Origin: Nocardia cyriacigeorgica | GTDB lineage: Bacteria; Actinomycetota; Actinomycetes; Mycobacteriales; Mycobacteriaceae | NCBI RefSeq assembly: GCF_010868145.1 | Contig: NZ_JAAGUY010000037.1 | Coordinates: 1-37,045 of the forward strand | Length of the DNA stretch: 37,045 bases | Reading direction: 5' to 3' | Part shown: piece by piece, positions 23,103 to 31,779 of the stretch | How the letters are laid out: every line of letters starts with the position of its first letter | Position numbering within the stretch: the stretch's first letter is position 1 | Position numbers and translations under genes: made by a program | The notes under the pieces: model-generated | Told to the model about the DNA's origin: nothing | The model's database searches: none | The model's input: the letters and a program-made list of their open reading frames with translations, nothing else

Positions 23103-24737
23103 TCAGGGGGACGGCATTGTCTTCTCCGAGCCGAAGGTCGATTCGACATAGTGAATGAGGTCGTCTCGCAGGGCGGGGAAGCCGACGTAACCGAGATAGC
23201 CGTCGGGTCGGACGACATAAACAGTGCCCGGTCCCGCGTGATACATGCGGGCGAAGTCGCCGTCGCGATCACGAACGACCGGCACGTTCGCCGGCCGGAC
23301 CGGAGCTTCGGGTGCGGCGATGAGGTAGGTGTCCAGTCGGCCACCGGTCACTACCCGGACCAGCTCGACGCAGCTTTCGAGCTCATCGAGCACCGACTCG
23401 TCGCAGCTCTCGTCCACATATGCGAGAACAGTGTGGTCCGGTCCGGCGAGCAGGGTGAACAGCCGGAACGGGGAGGTCACCGCCTCTCGCGTCAGTCCGG
23501 TCGCATCGGGGGCACGGCTGCCTGCGGTTGGCGTCGGTGAGCCGGGGGCAGAACGGGCCACGATCGGGCTGTCGCGGTAGTCGATCAGCAGTTGGGCCTC
23601 GCGCCGGAGGACGTAGCCGACGTCCGTTTCGCCGGCCCCGATGCCTTCCCTGGCGTCGCGCACGGTGCGGCCGACCACTTCCTCCCCGACGGGCCTGCGT
23701 TCGGCGTCGTAGCTCGCCAACAGCTCCGGTGCGGCCGTCCCGGCGACTGCCAAGGCGAGCTTCCAGGCGAGATTGTGAGCATCCTGGATGCCGGTGTTCA
23801 TGCCCTGCGCGCCTGTGGGGGGATGGATATGGGCGGCATCGCCGGCGACGAAAACCCTTCCACGGCAATAGGAGTCGACGATGCGGTGGCTGATCCGGAA
23901 TGTCGAGGACCAACGCAGGTGCGACGCTGTCGTCGGCTCTGGCGCCAGCCGGTCAAGCACGGCCTGGATCTCGGAGAGTCCGGGACCGGGTCCGCTGCCG
24001 ATTCCGTGCTGCACTCCGTCGGTCGCGGCGGTCTCGAGCTCCGCGGGCACCCGCATCGACACCCGGTAGCGGTTGCGGCCGGGTAGCGGGATGCACACCA
24101 GGACGTCGTCGGTGACTCCGTCGGTCTGGTGCATCGCCCGCACGCCGAAACCGCGCGGCTGCGACCAGGCCAGTTCCACGTCGCCGAGCATGTACTGCTC
24201 GGCGAAGGCCGCGCCCTCGAAGGTCAGGCCGAGCGCCTTGCGGACTGTGCTGTGCGCACCGTCGCAACCGATCACGTACCGTGCCCGGACGGTGTGCTCA
24301 CCATCGGGCCCGGTGAGCACAGCATCGACGCCGTCCTTGTCCTGGGTGATCCCGACGAGCTCGGTGCCGCGCTCTATGCGCGTCCCCGTCGACTCCACTC
24401 GTTGCCAGAGAATGCGCTCGGTCGCGTACTGGGGGATTCCGATGAAACCGAACGGAACATCGGGCGGCAATGTCAGATCCAGCCGCTCCGCCTCGACCCC
24501 GTTGATGTAGACCAGCTGCCCGTGCAGCCTGATCGAGGCGTCGAGGATATCCCGGAGCACGCCCATCGACTCGAACAGCTCCAGCGTGCGGGGTTGAATT
24601 CCGACCGCCTTCGCATACTGCGGTGGAACGGCCAGCTTGTCCACGATCCGGCAGCGCACACCCCGCCGAGACAACTCGACGGCCGCGGCCGATCCCACCG
24701 GACCGGCGCCGACGATGAGGACATCGGTGTCGAACAT
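23103..24737 (-). CDS. FAD-dependent aromatic hydroxylase (PHBH/MhpA type)
   Basis: 544 aa from ATG 24737, with GAGGTG upstream. The FAD site is VLIVGAGPVGSAAAVELSRR (about residues 6-25). The DG motif is YVIGCDGAHSTVRKALG (about 154-170). The GD motif is VFVAGDAAHIHPPTGAQGMN (about 290-309), followed by TGIQDAHNLAWKLALAV. The C-terminal 130 residues form the thioredoxin-like tail of phenol-hydroxylase-type enzymes (VYVVRPDGYLGYVGF). It would use NAD(P)H and oxygen to hydroxylate an aromatic or polyketide-like substrate. It lies downstream of an SDR gene on the same strand with a 97-bp gap, opposite a TetR gene. Confidence 0.92.
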   Translation of the reverse strand: MFDTDVLIVGAGPVGSAAAVELSRRGVRCRIVDKLAVPPQYAKAVGIQPRTLELFESMGVLRDILDASIRLHGQLVYINGVEAERLDLTLPPDVPFGFIGIPQYATERILWQRVESTGTRIERGTELVGITQDKDGVDAVLTGPDGEHTVRARYVIGCDGAHSTVRKALGLTFEGAAFAEQYMLGDVELAWSQPRGFGVRAMHQTDGVTDDVLVCIPLPGRNRYRVSMRVPAELETAATDGVQHGIGSGPGPGLSEIQAVLDRLAPEPTTASHLRWSSTFRISHRIVDSYCRGRVFVAGDAAHIHPPTGAQGMNTGIQDAHNLAWKLALAVAGTAAPELLASYDAERRPVGEEVVGRTVRDAREGIGAGETDVGYVLRREAQLLIDYRDSPIVARSAPGSPTPTAGSRAPDATGLTREAVTSPFRLFTLLAGPDHTVLAYVDESCDESVLDELESCVELVRVVTGGRLDTYLIAAPEAPVRPANVPVVRDRDGDFARMYHAGPGTVYVVRPDGYLGYVGFPALRDDLIHYVESTFGSEKTMPSP

Positions 24738-24834
24738 GCGCCATCACCTCGTAGTGGAGGAATCCGCGTCAGTGTCGGTTGCTGATCGTACGCCGACCGG
24801 ACAGCGATCACGCGGTGTTCCCGGCTGCGGCTCA

Positions 24835-25626
24835 CTAATTGCGGTTGAGTAGTTTTCGCATGGCGCGTGCCGCACCTTCGACGAGTCGATCGCGTGGGAA
24901 ACCGCTGCGCTGCTCGGCAGCGGCATAGTTGCCGCCTGCGACCCAGACCGGACCGTCGGCGAGATGTTCGAGACCCTCACGTGCGACGTCGCCGGGTTCG
25001 GCGACGAGCATGCCAGGAATATCGAAATTCAGCCCGGCGCGTTCCATGGCCGGGGTGCGGGTGACACCGAGAACCAACTCGACGACGTGCACGCCATGTG
25101 GCCGCAGCTCGAGCCAGAGGCCCTCGGCGAACACCCGGCTGAATGCCTTGGCGGCAGCGTAGATGCTCTGATGTTCGGAACCCATATAGCCGGCCAGCGA
25201 CCCGAGCAAGACGATTCCGCCGCGGCCTCGTGCCTTCATGCCCGGACCGAAGTGGTGTGCGAGCTCCAGCTGCCGGTCGATATTGAGCGTGATGACACCC
25301 CGGAATCCGGTCAGATCACCGGTGACGAACTCGTGTCCGTAGCTATTGGCTCCTGCGTTGAAGATCAGCAAGCCGACCTCGATATCGGCGGTGGCCGAAC
25401 GGATTCGGTCCACCGCGTCGGTGTCGAGGAGATCCAGCGCCAGTGTCCGTACCTCGACGCCATGGGCGCGTACCGTCGCCGCGGTGTCCTCGAGCGGACC
25501 CGGCTTGCGGGCGATGAGCACCAGATTCAGGCCGGCCTCGCTCAGCTGCTCGGCACATGCCGCGCCCACGCCCTCGGATCCGCCTGCGATCACGGCCCAC
25601 GGGCCGTACTGGTTCGGGTCGATCAT
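24835..25626 (-). CDS. Short-chain dehydrogenase/reductase (17-beta-HSD-like)
   Basis: 263 aa from ATG 25626, with GAAAGG upstream. The cofactor site is IAGGSEGVGAACAEQLSEAG (about 14-33), and LIARKPGPL after the second strand has an Arg that favours NADPH. The active region shows FNAGANSYGHEF, LLGSLAGYMGSEHQSIYAAA (Ser and Tyr) and KAFSRVFAEGLWLELRPHGV. This layout is close to 17-beta-hydroxysteroid/3-ketoacyl reductases. With the downstream FAD hydroxylase it forms a likely two-gene unit under the divergent TetR. The substrate is unknown. Confidence 0.88.
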   Translation of the reverse strand: MIDPNQYGPWAVIAGGSEGVGAACAEQLSEAGLNLVLIARKPGPLEDTAATVRAHGVEVRTLALDLLDTDAVDRIRSATADIEVGLLIFNAGANSYGHEFVTGDLTGFRGVITLNIDRQLELAHHFGPGMKARGRGGIVLLGSLAGYMGSEHQSIYAAAKAFSRVFAEGLWLELRPHGVHVVELVLGVTRTPAMERAGLNFDIPGMLVAEPGDVAREGLEHLADGPVWVAGGNYAAAEQRSGFPRDRLVEGAARAMRKLLNRN

Positions 25627-25779
25627 GGGTAGACCTTTCGTTATTTGGGGCGGCGCCACGAACGCCTGTCCCGGTGGATGAGACTGAAACGAAGGCTGAT
25701 CGCGAGCGTGGGCGGTGCCGCGTGGTGCGTCCGCGCCGACGAAGATCTGCGATGATGAGGACCTGACGTCCGCCCATGT

Positions 25780-25793
25780 CGCGAGATGTCGCG
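25780..25793. promoter_or_regulatory. Putative TetR operator between SDR and TetR genes
   Basis: CGCGAGATGTCGCG is a perfect 5-bp inverted repeat with a 4-bp centre. It overlaps a direct repeat of ATGTCGCG (25776-25783 and 25786-25793). It lies in the divergent intergenic region, 112 bp before the TetR start. Confidence 0.5.
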
Positions 25794-25904
25794 TTGAGTG
25801 GTCGGACGGCGTGATCTCACTGAGCGGACGGACCGGACCGAACGTGGCGCGAGCCGGGCAGCATCGATCCCGACGGTGAGGGGTTGGACGAGGAAGGGGA
25901 AGCG

Positions 25905-26522
25905 ATGCCGAGAATCGCCGAAGCGCGCGATGCTGCGGCACCGAGCTCGACCGAGCAGCATGCCCGGGTCCAGCGCATACTCGAGGCCGCTGTCGCCCTC
26001 GCCACCGAGCACGAACTCGAACGAGTCCAGATGAACGAGGTGGCCAAGCTCGCGGGCGTCGCGGTCGCCACCTTGTATCGCTACTTCCCGTCGAAGACCC
26101 ACCTGTTCGTCGCGGTCATGGTCGATCAGATCGATCAGATGAGCGCAGGGTTCGCGCGCCGCCCGCGTCCCGGGTTGAGCGCCACCGCCGGAGTCCACGA
26201 CACCCTGGTACGGGTGGTGCGGGCGCTGTTGCGCCGCCCGCTGCTGGCCAATGCGATGATCCAGTCCAACAGTGCCGCGAAGGCCGCGCTCGTCCCCGAC
26301 ACGGCGCGTGTCGAGCGGAATTTCCGGCAATTGCTCTACGACGCAGCAGGTATCGAGGAGGCGACCGAGCGGGACGCCACACTGGTGCGAGTGCTGATCC
26401 ACGCGGCCTTCGGTGTCATCCAGTCCTGTCTGAACGGGCGAATCACGGTCCCGGACGCCGAGCAGGACCTGCGGGTCATGTGCGACCTCCTGCTCGCCGA
26501 ATGGCCGGAATCGTTCACATAG
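25905..26522 (+). CDS. TetR-family regulator (KstR-like helix-turn-helix)
   Basis: 205 aa from ATG 25905, with AGGAAGGGG (25891 onward) upstream; an earlier in-frame start at 25884 is less likely. The DNA-binding domain is RVQRILEAAVALATEHELER, VQMNEVAKLAGVAVATLYRY and FPSKTHLFVAVM. The VQMNEVAKLAGVA-TLYRYFPSKTHLF string is very like KstR, the cholesterol-catabolism repressor. The C-terminal ligand domain (about 80-205) differs and contains FRQLLYDAAGIEEATERDAT. It is divergent from the SDR/FAD hydroxylase pair and 160 bp upstream of a FadD17-like gene, and could control both. Confidence 0.9.
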   Translation: MPRIAEARDAAAPSSTEQHARVQRILEAAVALATEHELERVQMNEVAKLAGVAVATLYRYFPSKTHLFVAVMVDQIDQMSAGFARRPRPGLSATAGVHDTLVRVVRALLRRPLLANAMIQSNSAAKAALVPDTARVERNFRQLLYDAAGIEEATERDATLVRVLIHAAFGVIQSCLNGRITVPDAEQDLRVMCDLLLAEWPESFT

Positions 26523-26681
26523 CGAACCGCGGGCGATGGCCTCGATTCGAGGCTGTGCGATCGGTGCTGGTGGTGCCGCGATGGTGGCCGTCTCCGGCAA
26601 TCCCTACCACTGAGCGAGACTGCGAACCCGCCGGGCTGTGCTTCGTGGCTAGCGTTCGGGCATCACCACGAAGGACGGCCT

Positions 26682-28352
26682 ATGACGACTCTCTCCGTCG
26701 TGCGCACGACGATCGCCGAGATGCTGCTCGATCGGCGCGGGGACGAGCACCTCGGGGTCCGTACCCGCGAACGAGACTGGACCTGGGACGAGGTGGTTCG
26801 CGAGAGCGCCGCGCGCGGTGAGCTTGCCCGAAGGCTGCGTCGTGACGGACCGTTCCACATCGGGATCTTCCTCGACAACGTCCCCGATTTCCTGTTCTGG
26901 CTCGGCGGTGCCGCGCTGACCGGCGCGACCATCGTCGGCATCAACCCGACGCGCGGCGCCGCCGAGCTGGAGGCGGAGATCCGCTATGTCGATTGCCAGC
27001 TGATCGTCACTGACAGCGCGGGTATGTCACGGCTGCGGAAGCTCGATCTGGGACTGGATGACGATCGGTTCCTGGTGATCGACGGACCCGACTATGCCGA
27101 GTCGGTCGAGCGCCATCGGGTCGCCGATCCGGCAATGATGCCCTCGGTCGATTCCTCGTCACTGTTCCTGCTGCTGTTCACCTCTGGCACGACCGGCACC
27201 TCGAAGGCCGTCAAATGCAGTCAGGGCAGGCTGTCCCGGCTGGCGTACGCCATCGGCGAGAAGTACCACCACCATCGGGGCGACGTCGACTACTGCTGTA
27301 TGCCGCTGTTCCACGGGAACGCGCTGATGGCGCTGTGGGCGCCCGCGCTCGCCAACGGCGCCACCGTGTGCTTGACCAGAAAGTTCTCCGCGTCCGGGTT
27401 CCTGCCCGACGTCAGGTATTTCGGGGCGACGTACTTCACTTACGTCGGTAAGGCCCTCGGCTATCTGATGGCCACTCCGGAGTCGCCGGACGATGCCGAC
27501 AACACGCTGGTGCGCGGATTCGGGACCGAGGCCTCGCCGGAGGACCAGGCCGCGTTCGTCCGTCGCTTCGGCGCGGTGCTGTACGAGGGCTACGGGTCAA
27601 GTGAGGGGTCGGGTTCGGTGGTCCTCGATCCCGCCGCTCCCGAGGGCGCTCTCGGCCGGCCAGCGCATGCGGGGATCGCGGTGGTGAACCCCGACACGCT
27701 CGCCGAATGTGCGCGCGCGATGCTGGACGAACACGGTCGAGTGCTGAACCCGGACGAGGCGATCGGCGAAATGATCAACAAAGCCGGCGCGACCGCATTC
27801 GAGGGCTACTACAAGAACGACGCCGCTGACGCCGACCGGATCAGACACGGCTGGTACTGGACCGGCGACCTCGGGTACATCGACGAGGCGGGGTTCCTCT
27901 ACTTCGCCGGTCGCAAGGGTGACTGGATTCGCGTCGACGGCGAAAACATCTCGGCCTTGACGATCGAACGCGTGCTGCGCAGGCACCCGCGGGTGATCGC
28001 GACCGGTGTCTTCGCCGTACCCGATGCGCGGTCGGGAGATCAGGTGATGGCTGCTGTCGAGCTGGAATCTCATGCGGCGTTCGATCCGCAGGAGTTCGCG
28101 GACTTCCTTTCCGGCCAACCGGATCTCGGCAGCAAAGCCACGCCGCGATTCATCCGAGTGTCGACGAACCTGCCGGTGACGGGCTCGAACAAGGTCCTCA
28201 AACGCGACTTGCAGGCGCAGTCGTGGCGCTGCGACGACCCGGTATTCCGATGGGTGGGGCGGGGTGCACCGGCCTATCACCCGATGTCGCGCACGGACAA
28301 GGACGACCTCGTCCGTGAGTTTCGGATCGCGGGACGACAGCGGCTGCTGTAG
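26682..28352 (+). CDS. fadD17: Acyl-CoA synthetase, FadD17-like
   Basis: 556 aa from ATG 26682, with GAAGGA upstream. The ANL-superfamily motifs are in order: P-loop LFTSGTTGTSKAVKCSQG (about 167-184), LYEGYGSSEGSGSVVLDPAA (adenine region, about 302), YWTGDLGYIDEAGFLYFAGR (about 393), GDWIRVDGENISALTIERVL (hinge), and a C-terminal Lys in TGSNKVLKRDL (about 510). It activates a fatty or steroid side-chain acid to its CoA thioester via an acyl-AMP. The sequence resembles FadD17 of mycobacteria, a KstR-regulon ligase, which agrees with the KstR-like TetR next door. The gene symbol is by resemblance only. Confidence 0.85.
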   Translation: MTTLSVVRTTIAEMLLDRRGDEHLGVRTRERDWTWDEVVRESAARGELARRLRRDGPFHIGIFLDNVPDFLFWLGGAALTGATIVGINPTRGAAELEAEIRYVDCQLIVTDSAGMSRLRKLDLGLDDDRFLVIDGPDYAESVERHRVADPAMMPSVDSSSLFLLLFTSGTTGTSKAVKCSQGRLSRLAYAIGEKYHHHRGDVDYCCMPLFHGNALMALWAPALANGATVCLTRKFSASGFLPDVRYFGATYFTYVGKALGYLMATPESPDDADNTLVRGFGTEASPEDQAAFVRRFGAVLYEGYGSSEGSGSVVLDPAAPEGALGRPAHAGIAVVNPDTLAECARAMLDEHGRVLNPDEAIGEMINKAGATAFEGYYKNDAADADRIRHGWYWTGDLGYIDEAGFLYFAGRKGDWIRVDGENISALTIERVLRRHPRVIATGVFAVPDARSGDQVMAAVELESHAAFDPQEFADFLSGQPDLGSKATPRFIRVSTNLPVTGSNKVLKRDLQAQSWRCDDPVFRWVGRGAPAYHPMSRTDKDDLVREFRIAGRQRLL

Positions 28353-28416
28353 ACGCCGTCGCACCCGAGGAGCGGCGTCGGTGGCCGCGCTACCGCGGCG
28401 CTGGTCATGAAAGATG

Positions 28417-28443
28417 GTGTGCCCCATCGGTTGTGGGGCACAC
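28417..28443. terminator. Hairpin between convergent FadD and SDR genes
   Basis: GTGTGCCCC (28417-28425) pairs perfectly with GGGGCACAC (28435-28443) over a 9-nt loop. It lies between the ends of two convergent units and could end both. No long T tract follows. Confidence 0.6.
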
Positions 28444-28453
28444 GATCGCTTAT

Positions 28454-28573
28454 CTATCGCAATGTGCTGCGGCAGCCATCGGCCATGAGCGTCTGGCCGG
28501 TCATGGACCGGGTGTCGCGACCGATGTCACCGGCGCCGCCGGCGACGATCGCGACCTTGCCGTCCAGTCTCAT
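28454..28573 (-). pseudogene. SDR remnant: N- and C-terminal ends fused by internal deletion
   Basis: The frame from ATG 28573 (minus strand) reads MRLDGKVAIVAGGAGDIG, the first strand and cofactor loop of an SDR. It then passes directly into TRSMTGQTLMADG, the typical last strand of an SDR, and stops at TAG 28454 after 39 codons. About 200 residues, including the catalytic Ser-Tyr-Lys, are missing. The ATG overlaps the stop of the intact SDR at 28570 in ATGA, showing that it was once the next gene of that operon. Confidence 0.7.
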
Positions 28574-29505
28574 GCCTGCGCTTCCGGATCGCCGGTGGCC
28601 ATGGCGAACTTCTCCAGTTCAGCAACGCTGTACGCGGAATACGTTTCGTAACGGCCACGACCCGAGAAGTAAGGCGTCAGCTGGCTATCGAGTTCCTCCA
28701 GGGTGAACGCCCCGCCCGCGGCATCGAAGCGCTGCTCGACCTTCGGGGCGTCCATGAGCGCGACGATCTTGCCGTAGACGACGAAGACTTGGCCGTTGAT
28801 CTCGTCGGACGCCGGGGAAGCCAGGTAGTTGACCAGGGTGGCCACCCGTTCGGGCGCGAGCGGATCCAGCCCGTTGGTGGTGTGGTCGGTGAAGGTCTCG
28901 GCGGTCATCGCGGTCCGGGCGCGCGGGCAGATCGCATTGGCGCGCACGCCGTAGCGGGAAAGGCCCTGGGCCGTCGACAGGGTGAGTGCGGTGATGCCTG
29001 CCTTGGCGGCCGAGTAGTTGGGCTGTCCGGCCGCTCCGAACAGGAATGCCTCCGACGACGTATTGATCACTCGCCCGTACACGGGGCCACCCGCGGTCTT
29101 GCTCGCCTGGCGCCAGTGCACCGCGGCCGCGCGGGAGGTGGCGGCGTGGCCCTTGAGATGGACGCGGATGACGTCATCCCAGTCGGATTCGGTGAGGTTG
29201 AAAATCATCTTGTCGCGCAGGATTCCGGCATTGTTGACCAGCACGTCCAGTGAGCCGAAGGTGCTGACCGCGGTGTGCACGAGATGCTCACCGAGTGCCC
29301 AGTCCGAGACATCGCCGGTGACCGCGACCGCCTGCCCGCCGGCGGCGGTGATCTCGTCGACAACCTCGTGCGCGGCCGGTCCCATGTCATTGACCACCAC
29401 CGCGGCTCCTGCGGCAGCGAGGCCGAGCGCCTCCGCCCGCCCGAGTCCTGCTCCGGCGCCGGTCACGATCGCCGTGCGGCCGTCGAGGGTCAATTGTTCA
29501 GCCAT
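28570..29505 (-). CDS. Short-chain dehydrogenase, Hsd4A/FabG-like (hydroxyacyl-CoA type)
   Basis: 311 aa from ATG 29505, with GGGAG upstream. The cofactor loop is IVTGAGAGLGRAEALGLAAA. The Asp in VVVNDMGPAAHEVVDEITAA favours NAD. NNAGILRDKMIFNLTESDWD is followed by RVINTSSEAFLFGAAGQPNY (Ser) and YSAAKAGITALTLSTAQGLS (Tyr, Lys). The roughly 50-residue C-terminal tail beyond the SDR core (FDAAGGAFTLEELDSQLTPY) is like Rv3502c (Hsd4A) and MFE-type hydroxyacyl-CoA dehydrogenases, which oxidise 3-hydroxyacyl-CoA in side-chain beta-oxidation. It is divergent from an IclR gene and followed by the coupled SDR remnant. Confidence 0.9.
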   Translation of the reverse strand: MAEQLTLDGRTAIVTGAGAGLGRAEALGLAAAGAAVVVNDMGPAAHEVVDEITAAGGQAVAVTGDVSDWALGEHLVHTAVSTFGSLDVLVNNAGILRDKMIFNLTESDWDDVIRVHLKGHAATSRAAAVHWRQASKTAGGPVYGRVINTSSEAFLFGAAGQPNYSAAKAGITALTLSTAQGLSRYGVRANAICPRARTAMTAETFTDHTTNGLDPLAPERVATLVNYLASPASDEINGQVFVVYGKIVALMDAPKVEQRFDAAGGAFTLEELDSQLTPYFSGRGRYETYSAYSVAELEKFAMATGDPEAQA

Positions 29506-29553
29506 ATCGGGCTCCCTGATTCGTTGAGATTTTTGCCCTTCCGATGTTACCTT

Positions 29554-29579
29554 GGAACAAGAATTCCTTTCAGTTCTTG
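29554..29579. promoter_or_regulatory. Overlapping palindromes, candidate IclR operator
   Basis: GGAA (29554-29557) and TTCC (29564-29567) form a compact palindrome. CAAGAA (29558-29563) and TTCTTG (29574-29579) form a wider one. They lie 40-65 bp before the IclR start, in the region divergent with the SDR gene. GGAA...TTCC cores are common in IclR operators. Confidence 0.5.
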
Positions 29580-29618
29580 CCTTCTACCATCCTCTGAGCA
29601 GCGCAGTTGGAGGAATCG

Positions 29619-30485
29619 ATGACTATCATTGATTCAGGAGATGTCACCAGGGTTCCGAAACGGGATGTGCCCCCGTCGATGGTCGAGCGCATGACGTTGA
29701 TCCTCGACGCCTTCGACGGTCGCGCCTCGCGACTGACTCTGGAAGAAGTCGCCGGACGCTCCCGGCTGCCGCGTTCCACGGTCCACCGCATCCTGCATCA
29801 GCTCGTGCAACTGAACTGGGTCGAGCACGCGGCCTTCGGCTACTGCCTGGGTGGACGTGCGCTCGGATTGGGTGGTGGCGACGGTGGACGCGACGAGATC
29901 CGCGCCGCCGCAGCGCCACTGCTACACGAACTGCACCTACAGACCGGCATGGTGGTGCACCTGACGGTGCTCGAGGGTGGTGACAGCCTGTACCTCGACA
30001 AGGTCGGCGGACGATTCGCCGCCCAGTTCCCGTCGCGGGTCGGCGGACGCGGACCCGCCTACGCCACCGCGGGTGGTAAATCGATTTTGGCGTTGCTGTC
30101 CCCGGAAACCGTTGAAAGCCTCTACCGTCGTCCGATGCGTGGTTACACCGATCGCACGATTACCAGCCTCACAGCGCTGCACGTCGAGCTCAATCGGATC
30201 AGGCAGCGTAACGGCCTCGCATTCGAGCGGGGTGAATCGGCGCGCGGAGTCGCATGTGCCGGTGCGGCCGTCCGCGGCCCGGACGGTCCCGTCGCCGGCG
30301 TCTCGTTGTGCGGTGACCAGCGCACCACGCGACTCGAGCGGGTCGCGCCGCTGGTGCTGGACGCAGCACGAGAGGTGTCGCTATCGCTGTATCCCGACCA
30401 GGAGGCACGGCCCCGCAGGGGCGGCGCCGGGACATCGAACATCTCCTCGCACCCCATGCCCGTAAACCGCCTCGTGCGAGCTTGA
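29619..30485 (+). CDS. IclR-family transcriptional regulator of the catabolic island
   Basis: 288 aa from ATG 29619, with GGAGG at 29609-29613. The winged helix is VERMTLILDAFDGRASRLTL, EEVAGRSRLPRSTVHRILHQ and LVQLNWVEHAAFGYCLGGRA. The effector domain (about 85-265) has GMVVHLTVLEGGDSLYLDKV, AYATAGGKSILALLSPETVE and a late GESARGVACAGAAVRGPDGP loop, the usual ligand site. It is divergent from the Hsd4A-like gene and only 19 bp ahead of the HsaA-like monooxygenase gene, so it likely controls both. Effectors are probably aromatic or CoA-linked acids. Confidence 0.92.
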   Translation: MTIIDSGDVTRVPKRDVPPSMVERMTLILDAFDGRASRLTLEEVAGRSRLPRSTVHRILHQLVQLNWVEHAAFGYCLGGRALGLGGGDGGRDEIRAAAAPLLHELHLQTGMVVHLTVLEGGDSLYLDKVGGRFAAQFPSRVGGRGPAYATAGGKSILALLSPETVESLYRRPMRGYTDRTITSLTALHVELNRIRQRNGLAFERGESARGVACAGAAVRGPDGPVAGVSLCGDQRTTRLERVAPLVLDAAREVSLSLYPDQEARPRRGGAGTSNISSHPMPVNRLVRA

Positions 30486-30504
30486 TCAACAGGAAGAAGT
30501 GACC

Positions 30505-31683
30505 ATGGGTCAGGTATTGGACAGGATCGAGGCCTATGCGGAGGAGATCCGCGCCGAAGGCGTCGAGGGCGACAAGCTCATGAGATTGTCCGACAAATCG
30601 GCGCAGCGGCTGCGCGAGTCTGGAGCGATCCGGATGCTGCAGCCCAAGGAGCACGGTGGGCTCGAATGTCATCCGCGTGAGTTCGCCGAAACCACGATGG
30701 CGATCGCCGCGATGGATGGCGCGGCGGGCTGGGTCACCGGCATCGTCGGTGTCCATCCGTGGGAGCTGGCCTTCGCCGATACCAGGGTGCAGGAGGAGAT
30801 CTGGGGCGCCGACCAGGACACCTGGGTCGCCTCGCCGTACGCGCCGATGGGCGTGGCGACGCCGGTCGATGGCGGGTACAGGCTCACCGGGCGGTGGTCG
30901 TTTTCTTCGGGCACCGATCACTGCCGGTGGGCTTTCCTCGGCGCGATGCTCGGCGATGCGGAGGGCAAGCCCGCGATGCCCCCGACGCCGCTGCACGTGA
31001 TCTTGCCCAGGTCCGATTACGAGATCGTCGAGGACTCCTGGGATGTGATCGGGCTACGCGGTACCGGCTCGAAGGATGTGATCGTGAAAGACGCCTTCAT
31101 CCCCTCGTACCGGGCCCTGCCGGCCTCGGAGGTCATGGACGGGACCGCCGTGCGGCGGGCAGGCCGCACGGAGACCCTGTACCGAATGCCGTTCTCCTGC
31201 ATGTTCCCGTTGGGCATCACCTCCGCGGTGGTCGGGATCGCCGAAGGTGCGCTGGCATGTCATATCGCCGCGCAGAAGGAACGGGTCGCCGTGACCGGGG
31301 TCCCGATCAAAGAGGACCCGTACGTGCTGTTCGCGATCGGAGAGGCGGCTGCCGAGATCGCGGCTTCGCGCGCGGCTCTGCTGGAGACCGTCGATCGGTT
31401 CTGGGACAAGACCGATAAGGGTATCGACATCAGCTTCGAGGAGCGAGCGATCGGCAGGCGCACTCAGACCGCGGCGGCCTGGCGGGCGGCGCGGGCGGTG
31501 GATGAGATCTTTGCCCGATCAGGCGGCGGCGCACTGCACTACAAGTTCCCGATGCAGCGGTTCTTCCGCGATATCCATGCCGGATTGGCTCATGCCATTC
31601 ATGTGCCCGGTTCGATCTTCCACGCGTCGGCGCTCACCCAGCTCGGCGGGGAGCCAAAGGGTATTCACCGTTCGATGATCTGA
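30505..31683 (+). CDS. HsaA-like flavin-dependent monooxygenase (acyl-CoA dehydrogenase fold)
   Basis: 392 aa from ATG 30505, with AGGAAGAAG upstream. The fold is acyl-CoA dehydrogenase-like: an N-terminal helical part (LSDKSAQRLRESGAIRMLQP, KEHGGLECHPREFAETTMAI), a beta domain (DGGYRLTGRWSFSSGTDHCR, WDVIGLRGTGSKDVIVKDAF) and a C-terminal helical part (GGALHYKFPMQRFFRDIHAG, LAHAIHVPG). The length and motifs match HsaA, the oxygenase of steroid catechol formation, and other group D flavin monooxygenases. These need a flavin reductase partner; none is in this window. It probably hydroxylates a phenolic ring. Confidence 0.88.
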   Translation: MGQVLDRIEAYAEEIRAEGVEGDKLMRLSDKSAQRLRESGAIRMLQPKEHGGLECHPREFAETTMAIAAMDGAAGWVTGIVGVHPWELAFADTRVQEEIWGADQDTWVASPYAPMGVATPVDGGYRLTGRWSFSSGTDHCRWAFLGAMLGDAEGKPAMPPTPLHVILPRSDYEIVEDSWDVIGLRGTGSKDVIVKDAFIPSYRALPASEVMDGTAVRRAGRTETLYRMPFSCMFPLGITSAVVGIAEGALACHIAAQKERVAVTGVPIKEDPYVLFAIGEAAAEIAASRAALLETVDRFWDKTDKGIDISFEERAIGRRTQTAAAWRAARAVDEIFARSGGGALHYKFPMQRFFRDIHAGLAHAIHVPGSIFHASALTQLGGEPKGIHRSMI

Positions 31684-31779
31684 CCAGGGATCACACGCCG
31701 ACTATGTCTTCGCGCCGCCCTCGTCGAGCCACGCGAGAAGTGCAGGAGGTTCCAGGATCTGCTGGATCCGAGTGTCAGC

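Noticed and set aside
25641..26600. Long minus-strand open frame opposite the TetR gene
   Set aside because: Antisense shadow of a strongly supported TetR gene with a good ribosome site.
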